From: an uncultured Alphaproteobacteria bacterium
GTDB lineage: Bacteria > Pseudomonadota > Alphaproteobacteria > Micavibrionales > Micavibrionaceae
Direction of reading: 5' to 3'
NCBI GenBank assembly: GCA_937934135.1
Contig: CALHAW010000010.1
Coordinates: 1 to 39,560 of the forward strand
Length of the DNA stretch: 39,560 nucleotides
Made by a program: the position numbers and the translations under genes
Shown here: positions 8,097 to 16,297 of the stretch, one piece after another
How the letters are laid out: each line of letters begins with the position of its first letter
Numbering within the stretch: the first letter of the stretch is position 1
The notes under the pieces: generated by a model
Seen by the model: the letters and a program-made list of their open reading frames with translations, nothing else
Told to the model about the DNA's origin: nothing
The model's database searches: none

Positions 8097-8125
8097 CTGG
8101 CGGTGTGCGACTCGGACACCGCCAG
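8097..8125. repeat. Perfect 10-bp inverted repeat next to a terminator
   Basis: Arms CTGGCGGTGT (8097..8106) and ACACCGCCAG (8116..8125) with a 9-base GC-rich loop. It sits 4 bases from the adjacent terminator hairpin. It has no U-tract of its own. It could be an RNA processing site, a protein-binding site or the remnant of another element; the sequence does not decide. Confidence 0.7.
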
Positions 8126-8174
8126 AAATGACGATTAGATCCCTCACCACCAAAAATGACGTTACTGCAGTTAA

Positions 8175-8456
8175 TTATTCAGTGATGAAAAGCAGGTCTG
8201 AACCTTCAGCACGGGCATGACCACAACTGTCTGAATTGGTTTGAAAGTTGACTGGTATGCCATCAATAAAAACAAAGCTGGAACCATTAGCCGTGACGGG
8301 CGCAAGGTGTGGTGGTGCAAATGGCGTGTGGGATGAAACACCACTGCCATCTGTAGCAACTTCCTTGCCCTGGTCAAAAACAAAATCTTGGATTGGGGAA
8401 ACAACCACGCCGCCAGCGGTGTTTGGGTCGTCCCTTCTATGGACGGGCTTGGCCAT
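8175..8456 (-). CDS. PAAR-type tail spike tip protein
   Basis: Codes for 93 residues. The start MAKPVHRRDD, the internal PHLAPVTANGSSFVFIDG and CGHARAEGSDLLFI are typical of PAAR-repeat proteins, which form a metal-stabilised cone on the tip of the gpV spike. His and Cys residues suitable for metal binding are at His49 (APPHL), Cys79 and His81 by approximate count. It follows the gpV spike gene by 2 bases, the expected partner. Confidence 0.85.
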   Translation of the reverse strand: MAKPVHRRDDPNTAGGVVVSPIQDFVFDQGKEVATDGSGVSSHTPFAPPHLAPVTANGSSFVFIDGIPVNFQTNSDSCGHARAEGSDLLFITE

Positions 8457-8458
8457 GA

Positions 8459-8866
8459 TTACCCCTTCACCATGAAGATGTTTTTGGCCTTGATTGTTAG
8501 ATCGCCTTGAATATCAAGCGTCACATTTCCTGTTGATTTGTCCAGGTGGAAAGAACCCCAATCACCAACCAAAGAAACATCATCATTTGTTGAATGCGGT
8601 GGTGTGTCTTTGTCGTTGTACTTAGAGCCAACAACACAACCATCTTCACCTTTTGGGTCAAAGGCGCACCAGACTTCATCATCCTTGTCTGGCATCATAA
8701 AAGACTTGGTGCTTCCTGAAGATCGCGCAAGGACATCAACCCACTTGGAAACGGTTTCGTCTTCATCTTCAAAGTTCACCTTCACACGCATCTTCTTTGG
8801 GTCGCGGTCAACCACAACACCACGCTTGGTCACGTTGTTTTGGTTATAATCACTTTTCGCGCGCAT
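8459..8866 (-). CDS. V: P2 gpV-like baseplate central spike
   Basis: Codes for 135 residues. The N-terminal OB-fold passage (RGVVVDRDPKKMRVKVNFED, then WVDVLARSSGS, PDKDDEVWCAFDP) is that of gpV/gp45 spike proteins. The C-terminal GSFHLDKSTGNVTLDIQGDL looks like the start of the beta-helix. It is shorter than P2 gpV, with the tip supplied by the separate PAAR protein. GGGGAA precedes the ATG; the gene overlaps the end of gpD by 17 bases. Confidence 0.87.
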   Translation of the reverse strand: MRAKSDYNQNNVTKRGVVVDRDPKKMRVKVNFEDEDETVSKWVDVLARSSGSTKSFMMPDKDDEVWCAFDPKGEDGCVVGSKYNDKDTPPHSTNDDVSLVGDWGSFHLDKSTGNVTLDIQGDLTIKAKNIFMVKG

Positions 8867-9854
8867 TTAGAAATTCCCCTGATGATGTATAGCCGCCACG
8901 GGTCATGGCGTGGGTGGTTGTGTCCAAAAGATAGGTGTCAGAATAATTTCCCATACCAAGCAATTCAAAAGTATTGCCCGCAAGCATTTTCACGTTGCCA
9001 ACCATATCAATGGAACCTGAAACGCTTTTCCGATTGGCAAAATGCAACTTTGATTTGGCCATGGCTTCAGCATGTTTTGGGCTTTCCACCCGCTCACCAG
9101 AAATCTTCAATTCATCAGCCGTTTTGATATCCGCATCAACCTCTTCATGGCGTGTTGTTTCTTTCTTGTCTGGGTCAAGATAGGAAACTTTAGCTTTTGA
9201 ATAAGTGTCTGAAGTCTGGCGTTTGAAATTGTAGTCTGTCAAAGCATGGTCACCATGGAAGGTGGCAAACGCTGGGCTTTGTCCATCCACTGATTTGAAG
9301 CTAGTGAAGATGGCCTTGGTACCTTTAATTGTAAAATAATGGCCCGTGTCTTCTGCAAGCCTGGTCAAGAATTCAAGATCACGTTCCCGCCTTTGCGTCA
9401 CCCTCTCAAAAGGTAAGTTTTGAATATCACCTTCAACACTTAGGCCCGCACGGCCTGCAACCTGGTTCACGATTGCTGAAAGGTCTTGGTCATCATAACC
9501 ATGGGTCTTTTCTGTGCGCAGTGATTTGGTAACAGGCGCGGCCAGACCTCTTGCCGTCATGATGTCACCGCCACGGCCACCTGAAAAATCAGGTTCATCC
9601 AGTTCAAAATCACCACACGGAAGAACGCCACCCCAACCGTCAAAGAAAGTTAGGTTCATGATGTCACCTGCTTGCGGCTCCCACGACCCTTTCCAGCGGC
9701 CATCCTTGTCATGGACTTCCACATCAATTTCATCCACTTCACCATGGTGGTGGTCTGTGTAGCTGACTGAAATCAACATTGGGTCAATCTCGGCTGTAAT
9801 GTCCACACCGCGATAAATTAACGTCACATAGGGTTTTGCAGGGCCAAAGATCAT
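8850..9854 (-). CDS. D: P2 gpD-like baseplate hub (late control protein D family)
   Basis: Codes for 334 residues. Recognisable are the N-terminal SVSYTDHHHGEVDEIDVEVHD strand pair, GGRGGDIMTARG, and the central RRERDLEFLTRLAEDTGHYFTIKG, which match the hub domain shared by P2 gpD and T4 gp27. It forms the trimer at the centre of the baseplate that holds the gpV spike and the end of the tube. It overlaps the gpX stop as ATGA. Confidence 0.92.
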   Translation of the reverse strand: MIFGPAKPYVTLIYRGVDITAEIDPMLISVSYTDHHHGEVDEIDVEVHDKDGRWKGSWEPQAGDIMNLTFFDGWGGVLPCGDFELDEPDFSGGRGGDIMTARGLAAPVTKSLRTEKTHGYDDQDLSAIVNQVAGRAGLSVEGDIQNLPFERVTQRRERDLEFLTRLAEDTGHYFTIKGTKAIFTSFKSVDGQSPAFATFHGDHALTDYNFKRQTSDTYSKAKVSYLDPDKKETTRHEEVDADIKTADELKISGERVESPKHAEAMAKSKLHFANRKSVSGSIDMVGNVKMLAGNTFELLGMGNYSDTYLLDTTTHAMTRGGYTSSGEFLNAREK

Positions 9855-10120
9855 TGGGCCACATATTCTGGGTTCTTACGCTTCCAAGGTGGAAGACCAG
9901 CTTCATCCGCCTGGTCAATAACCAGAACAGGGATGCGCAACGTTAAACCACCTTCAAGCACCATAGGCGGCACGGTGAGCGGCTCAAAGAAAATATTGCG
10001 GTTAGCTTCAATCAAAACCGTTTGCTTGTGCTGGTCGCCATAATAGCGATAGGCAAGCAAATCCCAACGGTCACCCGCAATGGTTCTGTGTTCAAAATAG
10101 CCGTTAGATTGTTCTGTCAT
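9851..10120 (-). CDS. X: P2 gpX-like tail protein with LysM-like fold
   Basis: Codes for 89 residues. HRTIAGDRWDLLAYRYYGDQHKQT, then LIEANR and LRIPVL, is the gpX/LysM signature found between gpU and gpD in contractile tails. It probably binds the hub or helps it assemble. It lies 11 bases after gpU and overlaps gpD by 4 bases. Confidence 0.9.
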   Translation of the reverse strand: MTEQSNGYFEHRTIAGDRWDLLAYRYYGDQHKQTVLIEANRNIFFEPLTVPPMVLEGGLTLRIPVLVIDQADEAGLPPWKRKNPEYVAQ

Positions 10121-10131
10121 CTTACGCCTTT

Positions 10132-10608
10132 CTAACGCCTAATATTTGGGTTGATTGATGCCGTGATACTTATGGCTGGTGCGCGACTTTTCGCAATGGA
10201 TGTGATTAATCCAAACAAAGATTGAACAGGGCTTTCCAATAAAGAAATAGACGCTTCAACTCGCACAACCGCGCCGCGCTTATTTGTCTTCTGGATAGTT
10301 TCGGAAAGTGCATCCACAACATAACGCTTGCCGTCATATCCACCCGTGCCAAGTGACAACGGCAAAGGTGTCTTCAAAGCAAAAGCCAATTCCAACTTGG
10401 CAAGTTCGGTTAATGGGTCGCAAAATTCTTCAGAAAAGAAGAATTGAAAATCTTGCGTGTCCAGTTCCTCACCAATTTCATGCAGGACGGGTTTGCCACG
10501 GGTAACGGGATATTCAGCCCATGTGTTTTGCCGCTCGATGCCGCGCCCTGTTGGCCCAGAAAGAGCGGTTGAACCAAAAGGGATAGAACCTAAGTGAAAA
10601 GCAATCAT
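10132..10608 (-). CDS. U: P2 gpU-like tail terminator or baseplate protein
   Basis: Codes for 158 residues. The beginning (AFHLGSIPFGSTALSGPTGR, then QNTWAEYPVTRGKPVLHEIGE) and central GGYDGKRYVVDALSETIQ fit the P2 gpU family, which is associated with tape measure and baseplate. The C-terminal 40 residues are variable. Its ATG shares a base with the tape measure stop, so the two are coupled. Confidence 0.87.
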   Translation of the reverse strand: MIAFHLGSIPFGSTALSGPTGRGIERQNTWAEYPVTRGKPVLHEIGEELDTQDFQFFFSEEFCDPLTELAKLELAFALKTPLPLSLGTGGYDGKRYVVDALSETIQKTNKRGAVVRVEASISLLESPVQSLFGLITSIAKSRAPAISITASINPNIRR

Positions 10609-13034
10609 CAGTGCTTCCTTCTGTCTTTTAGACGCATTTGCTCGGTGATGATTTTTTCAATCACAATTGAGTGGTCTTTTAGTTGTTTTGCAAAATCCTG
10701 TTTGGCATTGGCCGCATCACCACTCAAATGGATGGTTGGGCTATATGTGATACTAGCGCCGCCTGATGCGGATTGACTTTGTGCGGATGTAACAGCGGGT
10801 GACCGCGCCACATTAGCACCAGCACTTGCAGGCGATGCCATTGCACCTGGACCCGCAACAGCCATGGTTGCCGCTGTAGCCGCCTGCATGGCCTTCACCA
10901 TTGGGCCAGCTTTGATTGAACCTGCAATTGTTTCCGCAAATTTCAGTTTATGAATATCTGATAAAGGACCAGTCTTCGCAGGTGATGATGGAAGATGGTC
11001 GCGCATGGACTGGGCAACACTATCCACCGCATTAATGACCGTTTGCTTATTGGCAAGAATACCAGCGGCAAGCGTGTTCATCAGACCTTGGCCATGACTA
11101 TGCCAAGACATTGTTGCCATCTTGGAATTTAATTGGTCCATAAGGCCATCAACAGCAGTCAATCCAGACTTCAGCTTTTCAGTTGAAGCAACCGCCTTGT
11201 CAATAGATTGCGGATTGGACAAAGCCATTTTGATTGGGTCTTGTTTTTCACTGCTGAAGATGCCTTTCAGCTTCGCCCAGGCGACACCTGCTTTTTCAGC
11301 CGCGCCACTAATAAAGCCGCTTACCTTCTCACCAATCTTGCCAAAGTTCTTTTCAATGGCTTCCATAGGCGACCAATCAAAGATTGATTTTATTTTATCC
11401 CAAACAGCACTCACCGCACTAAAGGCCAATTCAACAGGCGCAGAAAGAGCGGAAGAAATCTTGTCCCAATTTCGATAGATCAAAACAGCAGGCGACCAGT
11501 CAAATAGAAGCTTGATTGCGGACCAAGCCAAATCAATGGCACCTTTGGCAATTTCCAAGGGCGAAGAAAGCGCGGCGGAAATACCGTCCCAGTTGGCAAT
11601 AATAATGCCAAGCGGTGTCCAACCAAATGCGGCTTTTATGAAATCCCATGCCGTGCTGAACGCCGTCTTGATGCCTTCCCAGATCGCAATGAAGTAAGGC
11701 TTGATTGCATCCCAATTTCGATAAATCAGATAAACACCAGCGGCAATGGCGGCAACAGCAAGGCCAATTGGGTTTGCAAACAATCCAAGACTAAGCAAGC
11801 GCAGGCCATTGGCTATTTGAACAATACCAATTGCGGTGGAAACCAGCGTAGGACCAAAAGCCATAGCACCCAAAATCATGGAAAGGTTTTTCCACCCGCC
11901 AACGTATTCTGAAGCGGTCTTCATATATCCTGATAATGTTTTAATGACTTCATATGCGCCCTTGCCAAACTCCCAGGCACTAACCAGCGCGTCCTTGATA
12001 GATTGGCCAATGTTCTTTGCCCAGACTTCCAGACTGCCATCAGCTTCCATTTTGTTGATGGTATCAAGCACAAGCTTCAACTTGCTTTTCATCCAGTCAA
12101 ACAGACCAGCATTCATGATGGCCAATTGGAACTTCATCCACATATCAGACATATTGGAAACCATGCCCGACCAGGTAGCAGAAAGCCTGGTCATGGACCC
12201 GCCAAACTTTTCATTGAATATTTCCATCAACTTTATTTGGATGCCCGCACGGTCACTTGCTTTGACCGTGGCCTTCATACTTTCGCCAGCCGCGTTGGTG
12301 TAGGCATAAGTTATCTTGTCGCCTGTCTTGGCGGCGGTGATGCCAAATTCCTTCAGGCGTTCATTCTCACCCGTCACCGCATCTGCCATTGCTTCAACCG
12401 CTTGCATCAATGGCTTACCCATAGCGGCGGCGGTATCACCCAACGAACGTAAAGTTCCATTGGTTGGGTCAATGCCGTAATTCTTCAGCGCAACAAAGCC
12501 TTCTGTTACCTGGTCAAGTTCATAAGGCGTGGTTGCGGCAAACGTTGTGACCCAGCCCATGGCTTTGCGGGCTTTTTCTTGACTACCAGTGGATGAAATA
12601 AGAATGGTTTCATAGCGTTCAAATGCACTTGCAACATCCACCATGGAACCAGCGGCCAGCGCCGCACCACCATAAACAGATGCAAGAATTCCAGTTGCCA
12701 GCGCGGCGGACCTGCCTATCCTGCCATCACCTTTTTTGATGTCTTTAAAGCCTGCCTTTGAAAGCACCTTCAGGCGGCGATAATAGCGGGTAGTTGCTTG
12801 CCCTGCTTTCTTCGCACCAGTAACGGTGGCATTCCATGCTTTGGTTGAAGTATTCTTCAGGCCAGTCATTGCCCGTGAAATCTTGCCAATGCTTTTTTGT
12901 TGTCTTTGATTTGCGCGTTGGGCTTTGGAACTATGCCCTTTATTGGCCGCCGCCATTTTCTTTTCAGCCGCCATTAGTTTCCGCATGACTTTCGATGCCT
13001 TATCGACACCTTCAAAAATCATGGAAAACTTCAT
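10608..13034 (-). CDS. T: Tail tape measure protein
   Basis: Codes for 808 residues, the longest tail gene. The N-terminus is a basic helical region (KKMAAANKGHSSKAQRANQRQQK). Residues about 110-330 are the TP901-like core (GSMVDVASAFERYETIL, ATTPYELDQVTEGFVALKNYG). After that come hydrophobic segments (about 380-440) and repeated W-rich units: WDAIKPYFIAIWEG, WDFIKAAFGWTPLG, WDGISAALSSP, WDKISSALSAP, WDKIKSIFDWSP. It sets tail length and occupies the tube lumen. The AGGAATTTAGG upstream is its likely ribosome site; the frameshifted chaperone ends 11 bases before it. Confidence 0.93.
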   Translation of the reverse strand: MKFSMIFEGVDKASKVMRKLMAAEKKMAAANKGHSSKAQRANQRQQKSIGKISRAMTGLKNTSTKAWNATVTGAKKAGQATTRYYRRLKVLSKAGFKDIKKGDGRIGRSAALATGILASVYGGAALAAGSMVDVASAFERYETILISSTGSQEKARKAMGWVTTFAATTPYELDQVTEGFVALKNYGIDPTNGTLRSLGDTAAAMGKPLMQAVEAMADAVTGENERLKEFGITAAKTGDKITYAYTNAAGESMKATVKASDRAGIQIKLMEIFNEKFGGSMTRLSATWSGMVSNMSDMWMKFQLAIMNAGLFDWMKSKLKLVLDTINKMEADGSLEVWAKNIGQSIKDALVSAWEFGKGAYEVIKTLSGYMKTASEYVGGWKNLSMILGAMAFGPTLVSTAIGIVQIANGLRLLSLGLFANPIGLAVAAIAAGVYLIYRNWDAIKPYFIAIWEGIKTAFSTAWDFIKAAFGWTPLGIIIANWDGISAALSSPLEIAKGAIDLAWSAIKLLFDWSPAVLIYRNWDKISSALSAPVELAFSAVSAVWDKIKSIFDWSPMEAIEKNFGKIGEKVSGFISGAAEKAGVAWAKLKGIFSSEKQDPIKMALSNPQSIDKAVASTEKLKSGLTAVDGLMDQLNSKMATMSWHSHGQGLMNTLAAGILANKQTVINAVDSVAQSMRDHLPSSPAKTGPLSDIHKLKFAETIAGSIKAGPMVKAMQAATAATMAVAGPGAMASPASAGANVARSPAVTSAQSQSASGGASITYSPTIHLSGDAANAKQDFAKQLKDHSIVIEKIITEQMRLKDRRKH

Positions 13035-13045
13035 GGCCTAAATTC

Positions 13046-13581
13046 CTATTTACCCGCCTCGCGTTTGGCGTGTTCTGCGCGGGCCTCTTCTATTTCAACC
13101 CGCGTGTCCAGGATGAAGAGAAATTCCTCTTCATCCATTTTGTTTAGGGTGTCATGGTCCCACCCTAATTCAACCAACCAAACATGGTCAGCCGCTTGAG
13201 AAACTCTTAGGCCGCCGCCGTGTCGTTTCCCACGTCATCAGTGCCGTCACCGGCGTCGTCATCATCATCACCACCAAAAACTTCACCAATAAGGAAAAGC
13301 ATATCTTTTCCGTCCAGCAATTCGCGAAGATCGGCCAAGTTTAATTTCTCGCCTTCAAACTTAACGACCTGGGCAACAAGGGCTGTTTGACCCATAGCCA
13401 TATCGCCCTTTGCTTGGCGCTGGGATGCCATGACAAGGCCGTGGTTTATGAATTTTGGGATTTGGCAAACAATGCCACATTCTGGAAGTGTTACTTCACG
13501 GCTATCTTGGTTGGCGGCTTTGTGCTTTGCCAACTTTGCGCGAACACCAGTGACTTCTTTTTCATCAGATTTGTTGGTCAT
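13046..13581 (-). CDS. Tail assembly chaperone, long form made by -1 frameshift
   Basis: Reading the short chaperone frame to the AAC codon at 13225 and slipping back one base continues openly for 59 codons to TAG at 13046. The predicted product is 178 residues (119 plus 59). The added part contains ADHVWLVELGWDHDTL and KMDEEEFLFILD, the usual look of the second chaperone segment in P2, lambda and Mu-type tails. It has no start codon and ribosome site of its own, so the frameshift is the only sensible route. Short and long forms together normally hold the tape measure during tail assembly. Confidence 0.82.
13207..13581 (-). CDS. E: Tail assembly chaperone, short form (P2 gpE / Mu gp41-like)
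   Basis: Codes for 124 residues. REVTLPECGIVCQIPKFINHG and the following LVAQVVKFEGEKLNLADLRELLDGKDMLFLIGEVFG are the pattern of gpE/gp41-type chaperones. The C-terminal tail is a low-complexity DDDDDAGDGTDD stretch that spans the frameshift site. It lies between the tube and tape measure genes, as in all contractile tails. A strong AAACAGGAAA leader precedes the ATG, just after a terminator. Confidence 0.88.
   Translation of the reverse strand: MTNKSDEKEVTGVRAKLAKHKAANQDSREVTLPECGIVCQIPKFINHGLVMASQRQAKGDMAMGQTALVAQVVKFEGEKLNLADLRELLDGKDMLFLIGEVFGGDDDDDAGDGTDDVGNDTAAA
13225..13231 (-). promoter_or_regulatory. Programmed -1 frameshift slippery site GGGAAAC
   Basis: On the minus strand the short chaperone frame reads GTG GGA AAC, giving an X-XXY-YYZ heptamer in the correct phase. 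Lambda uses the closely similar GGGAAAG for its tail G/GT frameshift. The -1 frame is open from here to 13046. GC-rich sequence (ACACGGCGGCGGCC) follows directly and could slow the ribosome. Confidence 0.8.
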
Positions 13582-13663
13582 TTTTTTGTTTCCTGTTTTA
13601 GATTAATTACATCAGCCGCATGGGCGGATGTGACCGTGATACCTAAATCAAGACACAAAAAAA

Positions 13664-13681
13664 GGCGGAACTAATTCCGCC
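13664..13681 (-). terminator. Repeated stem-loop terminator, copy 2
   Basis: The same 18-base GGCGGAA-loop-TTCCGCC stem-loop, here followed on the minus strand by seven T residues, which makes it the strongest of the four. It lies just after the tail tube gene and before the chaperone, and would lower expression of the chaperone and tape measure relative to sheath and tube. Confidence 0.87.
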
Positions 13682-13710
13682 CTTTCTTCTATTCAATTGT
13701 TAGTCAGCTT

Positions 13711-14223
13711 TTACGTTGGCCAGACATCTTCGCCATTAATGCGATAGATGCAATTAAAGGCATCATATTCAACAATAGGCGTTTCCGCACCATATACTTT
13801 TTGCATGAATGACTGGATGCAAATATCATGTTCTGAAGCCATCTGTTCGCCAAGCTTTGCCGTGCGACCACCAACTTTCATTGTTTGGAAATTGATGTGT
13901 GTCACTAACGTGTGAGACTTATCAACATTCAAACCATCCGCGTCAAAAACATCTACATATGAATGCAATTGAAGTTTGTGCATCTTGGTTGGGTTTCCAA
14001 GGTTGCGTTCAATTTCTTCATCAACCCATTCAAAGCCAATCTTGCCTTCAATCGCATCTACTGGGCGACCAGGCAACTTGATGACACCAATCATGCCAAG
14101 TGCTGAATGTTCAACTTCAGCATGACCGATTTCGCCAAGGTCTAATTCTGAAACACGGCCTTTGACATCCGTGCCGTTCACATAGGCATCCGCGTTTGTA
14201 ACGTTAGCAATTTTCTGAACCAT
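13711..14223 (-). CDS. FII: Major tail tube protein (P2 FII-like)
   Basis: Codes for 170 residues, the usual size. The N-terminal NVTNADAYVNGTDVKGRVSELDLGEIGHAEVEHSALGMIGVIKLPG followed by EGKIGFEWVDEEIERNL follows the P2 FII tube family. It polymerises as hexamer rings inside the sheath. Hairpins lie on both sides of the gene (14248..14280 and 13664..13681), fitting a separately stabilised, abundant message. Confidence 0.88.
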   Translation of the reverse strand: MVQKIANVTNADAYVNGTDVKGRVSELDLGEIGHAEVEHSALGMIGVIKLPGRPVDAIEGKIGFEWVDEEIERNLGNPTKMHKLQLHSYVDVFDADGLNVDKSHTLVTHINFQTMKVGGRTAKLGEQMASEHDICIQSFMQKVYGAETPIVEYDAFNCIYRINGEDVWPT

Positions 14224-14247
14224 GTTCTTTTCCTTTTAGAGTTTGAA

Positions 14248-14280
14248 TGGGTACGGCCAAAACAGGGAAGGCCGCACCCA
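14248..14280 (-). other. Stem-loop between sheath and tube genes
   Basis: An 11-base arm (14248..14258) pairs with 14270..14280 with one A-C mismatch, leaving an 11-base loop. There is no U-tract. It lies 25 bases upstream of the tube start. It may protect or process the mRNA between two abundant structural genes. Confidence 0.6.
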
Positions 14281-14292
14281 CGCGCCCATCAC

Positions 14293-15540
14293 TTACGCGG
14301 CAAGCGCAAGTGCATTTGCAATGAATTTGGTGTCCACATAACTGTCAATTGTGATGCGTTCCATCACTGAAGTTGGGTGGTATGAAAGATTATAGAAAAA
14401 GCGACCATCTGCAATTTGCTCTGGTGTATTCTTGTTTCTATCAAAGAAGAAACGGCCACCATAAATCACGCCCTCACCTTGCTTGGTGCGAAGGTAAGCG
14501 TTCACGCCCTCTTCAAACGCTTCAATATTTGCGTTTGTGCCAAGGCGGTCAACATACTGCATTGCAAAGAAGACGATAGCTTCATGAAGCTGGTCTTGGA
14601 TGCGGCGCGAATGAATGAAGTTCTCATGATGGCTTGATGTTGGGAAAGCCGCTGAACGGTTACCAAAGACACGGAAGCCCGTTGCAAAAGAACGCATACA
14701 AGTAACAATGCCCGCTTCATTTAAGAAGTTGGTGTCATTCTGGTAGTCGGTTGGGTAAAAGTTGATATCAACTTCAGAACCAATGACACCCTTTATTTCA
14801 CGGTTTGATGGTGAATGATGAAAGCCTTGCGTCAAGTCTGTTTGGATCATCACGCCAGCAAGACGGGAAGACAGTTTGTCAAGACGTTCATCACCCGTAA
14901 CCGTGTCCAACACTTTTACATGCGGGTAAGTCAGAATTGTTCGCGCACTAGATGTGTTGGCGTTGTGGATGCCACCCGTGCCACGGGCTTCAACAGCCTG
15001 TTGCTTGGTTAAACCAACGGGCAAGTCTGCAATTGCATGACCACCCAAACGGTGCGCAACCTGGTCCATTTCAACCCGCATTCCAGGTTCATAAGAACGG
15101 TCTGAAAGATAGATTTTAGGGAAGTAGCCAAAACGGTTGTAACATTCATAAGCGCCAGACATTCCAGTGGCCACACCCTGGGCATTAATTTCGCCAACCA
15201 ATTCAGGAAGGGTCACATCAGAAATGCCATTTGCGTGGGTGTCTGGGTCAAAGACGTTGTTGACAATAATAGTGCCGCCCGCGCCCTGGTCAAAGATCGC
15301 ATCCAATTCATTTGGAATATTGAAGCCATCTGTTTGCGGACCAAACTGCGCGGCATCTTCACGACTGCGAACAATCACACGCTTGTTGATGAACGCGGCA
15401 CGTTTTTCAGCCGTGTCATGCACATCCCCGATTGGGGCCGTACCATTAATATATGTGACCGCTGATTTAACATCACGAACAACGGTAACGCCGTCCTTAT
15501 GTTCAATTACTTCTGGGCCGTGGTGAAAATTGGTTGTCAT
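14293..15540 (-). CDS. FI: Contractile tail sheath protein (P2 FI-like)
   Basis: Codes for 415 residues. The start FHHGPEVIEHKDGVTVVRDVKSAVTYINGTAPIGD is the P2 FI sheath signature. In the middle there are GGTIIVNNVFDP and NREIKGVIGSEVDINF, and near the end RRIQDQLHEAIVFFAMQYVDR plus the C-terminal ITIDSYVDTKF. It forms the outer contractile tube. GGAAAGAACGTC precedes the ATG; the next gene downstream is the tube, as expected. Confidence 0.93.
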   Translation of the reverse strand: MTTNFHHGPEVIEHKDGVTVVRDVKSAVTYINGTAPIGDVHDTAEKRAAFINKRVIVRSREDAAQFGPQTDGFNIPNELDAIFDQGAGGTIIVNNVFDPDTHANGISDVTLPELVGEINAQGVATGMSGAYECYNRFGYFPKIYLSDRSYEPGMRVEMDQVAHRLGGHAIADLPVGLTKQQAVEARGTGGIHNANTSSARTILTYPHVKVLDTVTGDERLDKLSSRLAGVMIQTDLTQGFHHSPSNREIKGVIGSEVDINFYPTDYQNDTNFLNEAGIVTCMRSFATGFRVFGNRSAAFPTSSHHENFIHSRRIQDQLHEAIVFFAMQYVDRLGTNANIEAFEEGVNAYLRTKQGEGVIYGGRFFFDRNKNTPEQIADGRFFYNLSYHPTSVMERITIDSYVDTKFIANALALAA

Positions 15541-15552
15541 GACGTTCTTTCC

Positions 15553-15786
15553 TTACTGGGCTTTAGTATCGGATTTGTCATCCGCACTTGGTTTTGGTTC
15601 TGCTTCAGTTAGCAATCCGCTTGCAACTAAGTTCATCACCATCTTGTTGTCTTCAGGCAAAGAAACGGGCTTGCCTGGGAAAAGGTCAATTGACTTGCCT
15701 TCCGTTTCAATCTGGCCGTCTTTGCCAAGCTTTGCAGGCTTGACAGTTACGGAACTAACTGGGCCAGCGTAATTATATTTTTTCAT
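15553..15786 (-). CDS. DUF2635 family protein (Mu gp38-like)
   Basis: Codes for 77 residues from the ATG at 15786, preferred over one four codons upstream because GGAG lies at a good distance before it. VTVKPAKLGKDGQIE...GKPVSLPEDNKMVMNLVASGLL fits DUF2635, the small protein encoded between gp37 and the sheath in Mu. Its function is unknown; position suggests the head-tail junction. Confidence 0.8.
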   Translation of the reverse strand: MKKYNYAGPVSSVTVKPAKLGKDGQIETEGKSIDLFPGKPVSLPEDNKMVMNLVASGLLTEAEPKPSADDKSDTKAQ

Positions 15787-15787
15787 T

Positions 15788-16297
15788 TCAAACTCCATTG
15801 TTTGCTATTTGGTAATTATTAGGCTCACCAATTAAACCTGTTGGGCGTAGGCGCTCACGGGCAACCGCTGGCGCACCAAGCGCGATAGAGATATCCCAAC
15901 GCCATTTTCCTTTGACTTCGCTGACAAGCTGGTCACGAATGATTTGCGCTGGACCCGCACCGTTAAAAACCTGCCCTTGAATTGTTTTTCTAACGTCTTC
16001 AAGGTTTGTATATGCACCACCCTGGCCGCGTAATTCTCGCGCCAAAAGGGCAATTGAATATGTCATGCGGCGCATCTGTGATGTGTCCGCTGGACCGTTG
16101 GGCGGCGTGTATTGCGACCCACTGTAATGAACAAGAACAGCCGCCTTCAAACCTGCAAAGTCATAATCATCTGGGTCTGCTGGGAAGGCATCAACTTTCA
16201 CGGAACCATCAACACCAGCCTTCAAACCGTCAACAATTGCGATTTCTACTTTTTCAAGAAAAGAGATTTCACGGGAATGGATTACGCTTTCGTTCAT
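15788..16297 (-). CDS. DUF1834 family protein (Mu gp37-like)
   Basis: Codes for 169 residues. EKVEIAIVDGLKAG near the start, FAGLKAAVLVHYSGSQY in the centre, and MTYSIALLARELRGQGGAYTNLEDVRKTI match the Mu gp37 (gene K) family. It probably acts in head-tail joining or tail completion. The start overlaps the gp36-like stop by 4 bases. Confidence 0.85.
   Translation of the reverse strand: MNESVIHSREISFLEKVEIAIVDGLKAGVDGSVKVDAFPADPDDYDFAGLKAAVLVHYSGSQYTPPNGPADTSQMRRMTYSIALLARELRGQGGAYTNLEDVRKTIQGQVFNGAGPAQIIRDQLVSEVKGKWRWDISIALGAPAVARERLRPTGLIGEPNNYQIANNGV

Larger units (their letters stand above)
8041..8174 (-). other. Intergenic spacer with two stem-loops between PAAR and gpW genes
   Basis: This is an unusually long gap for the tail cluster. 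Along the transcript it holds first the 10-bp stem hairpin (8097..8125) and then the repeated GGCGGAA terminator (8075..8092). No promoter of clear consensus is visible between the terminator and the gpW start, only 34 bases away, so read-through or processing rather than re-initiation seems likely. Confidence 0.5.
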
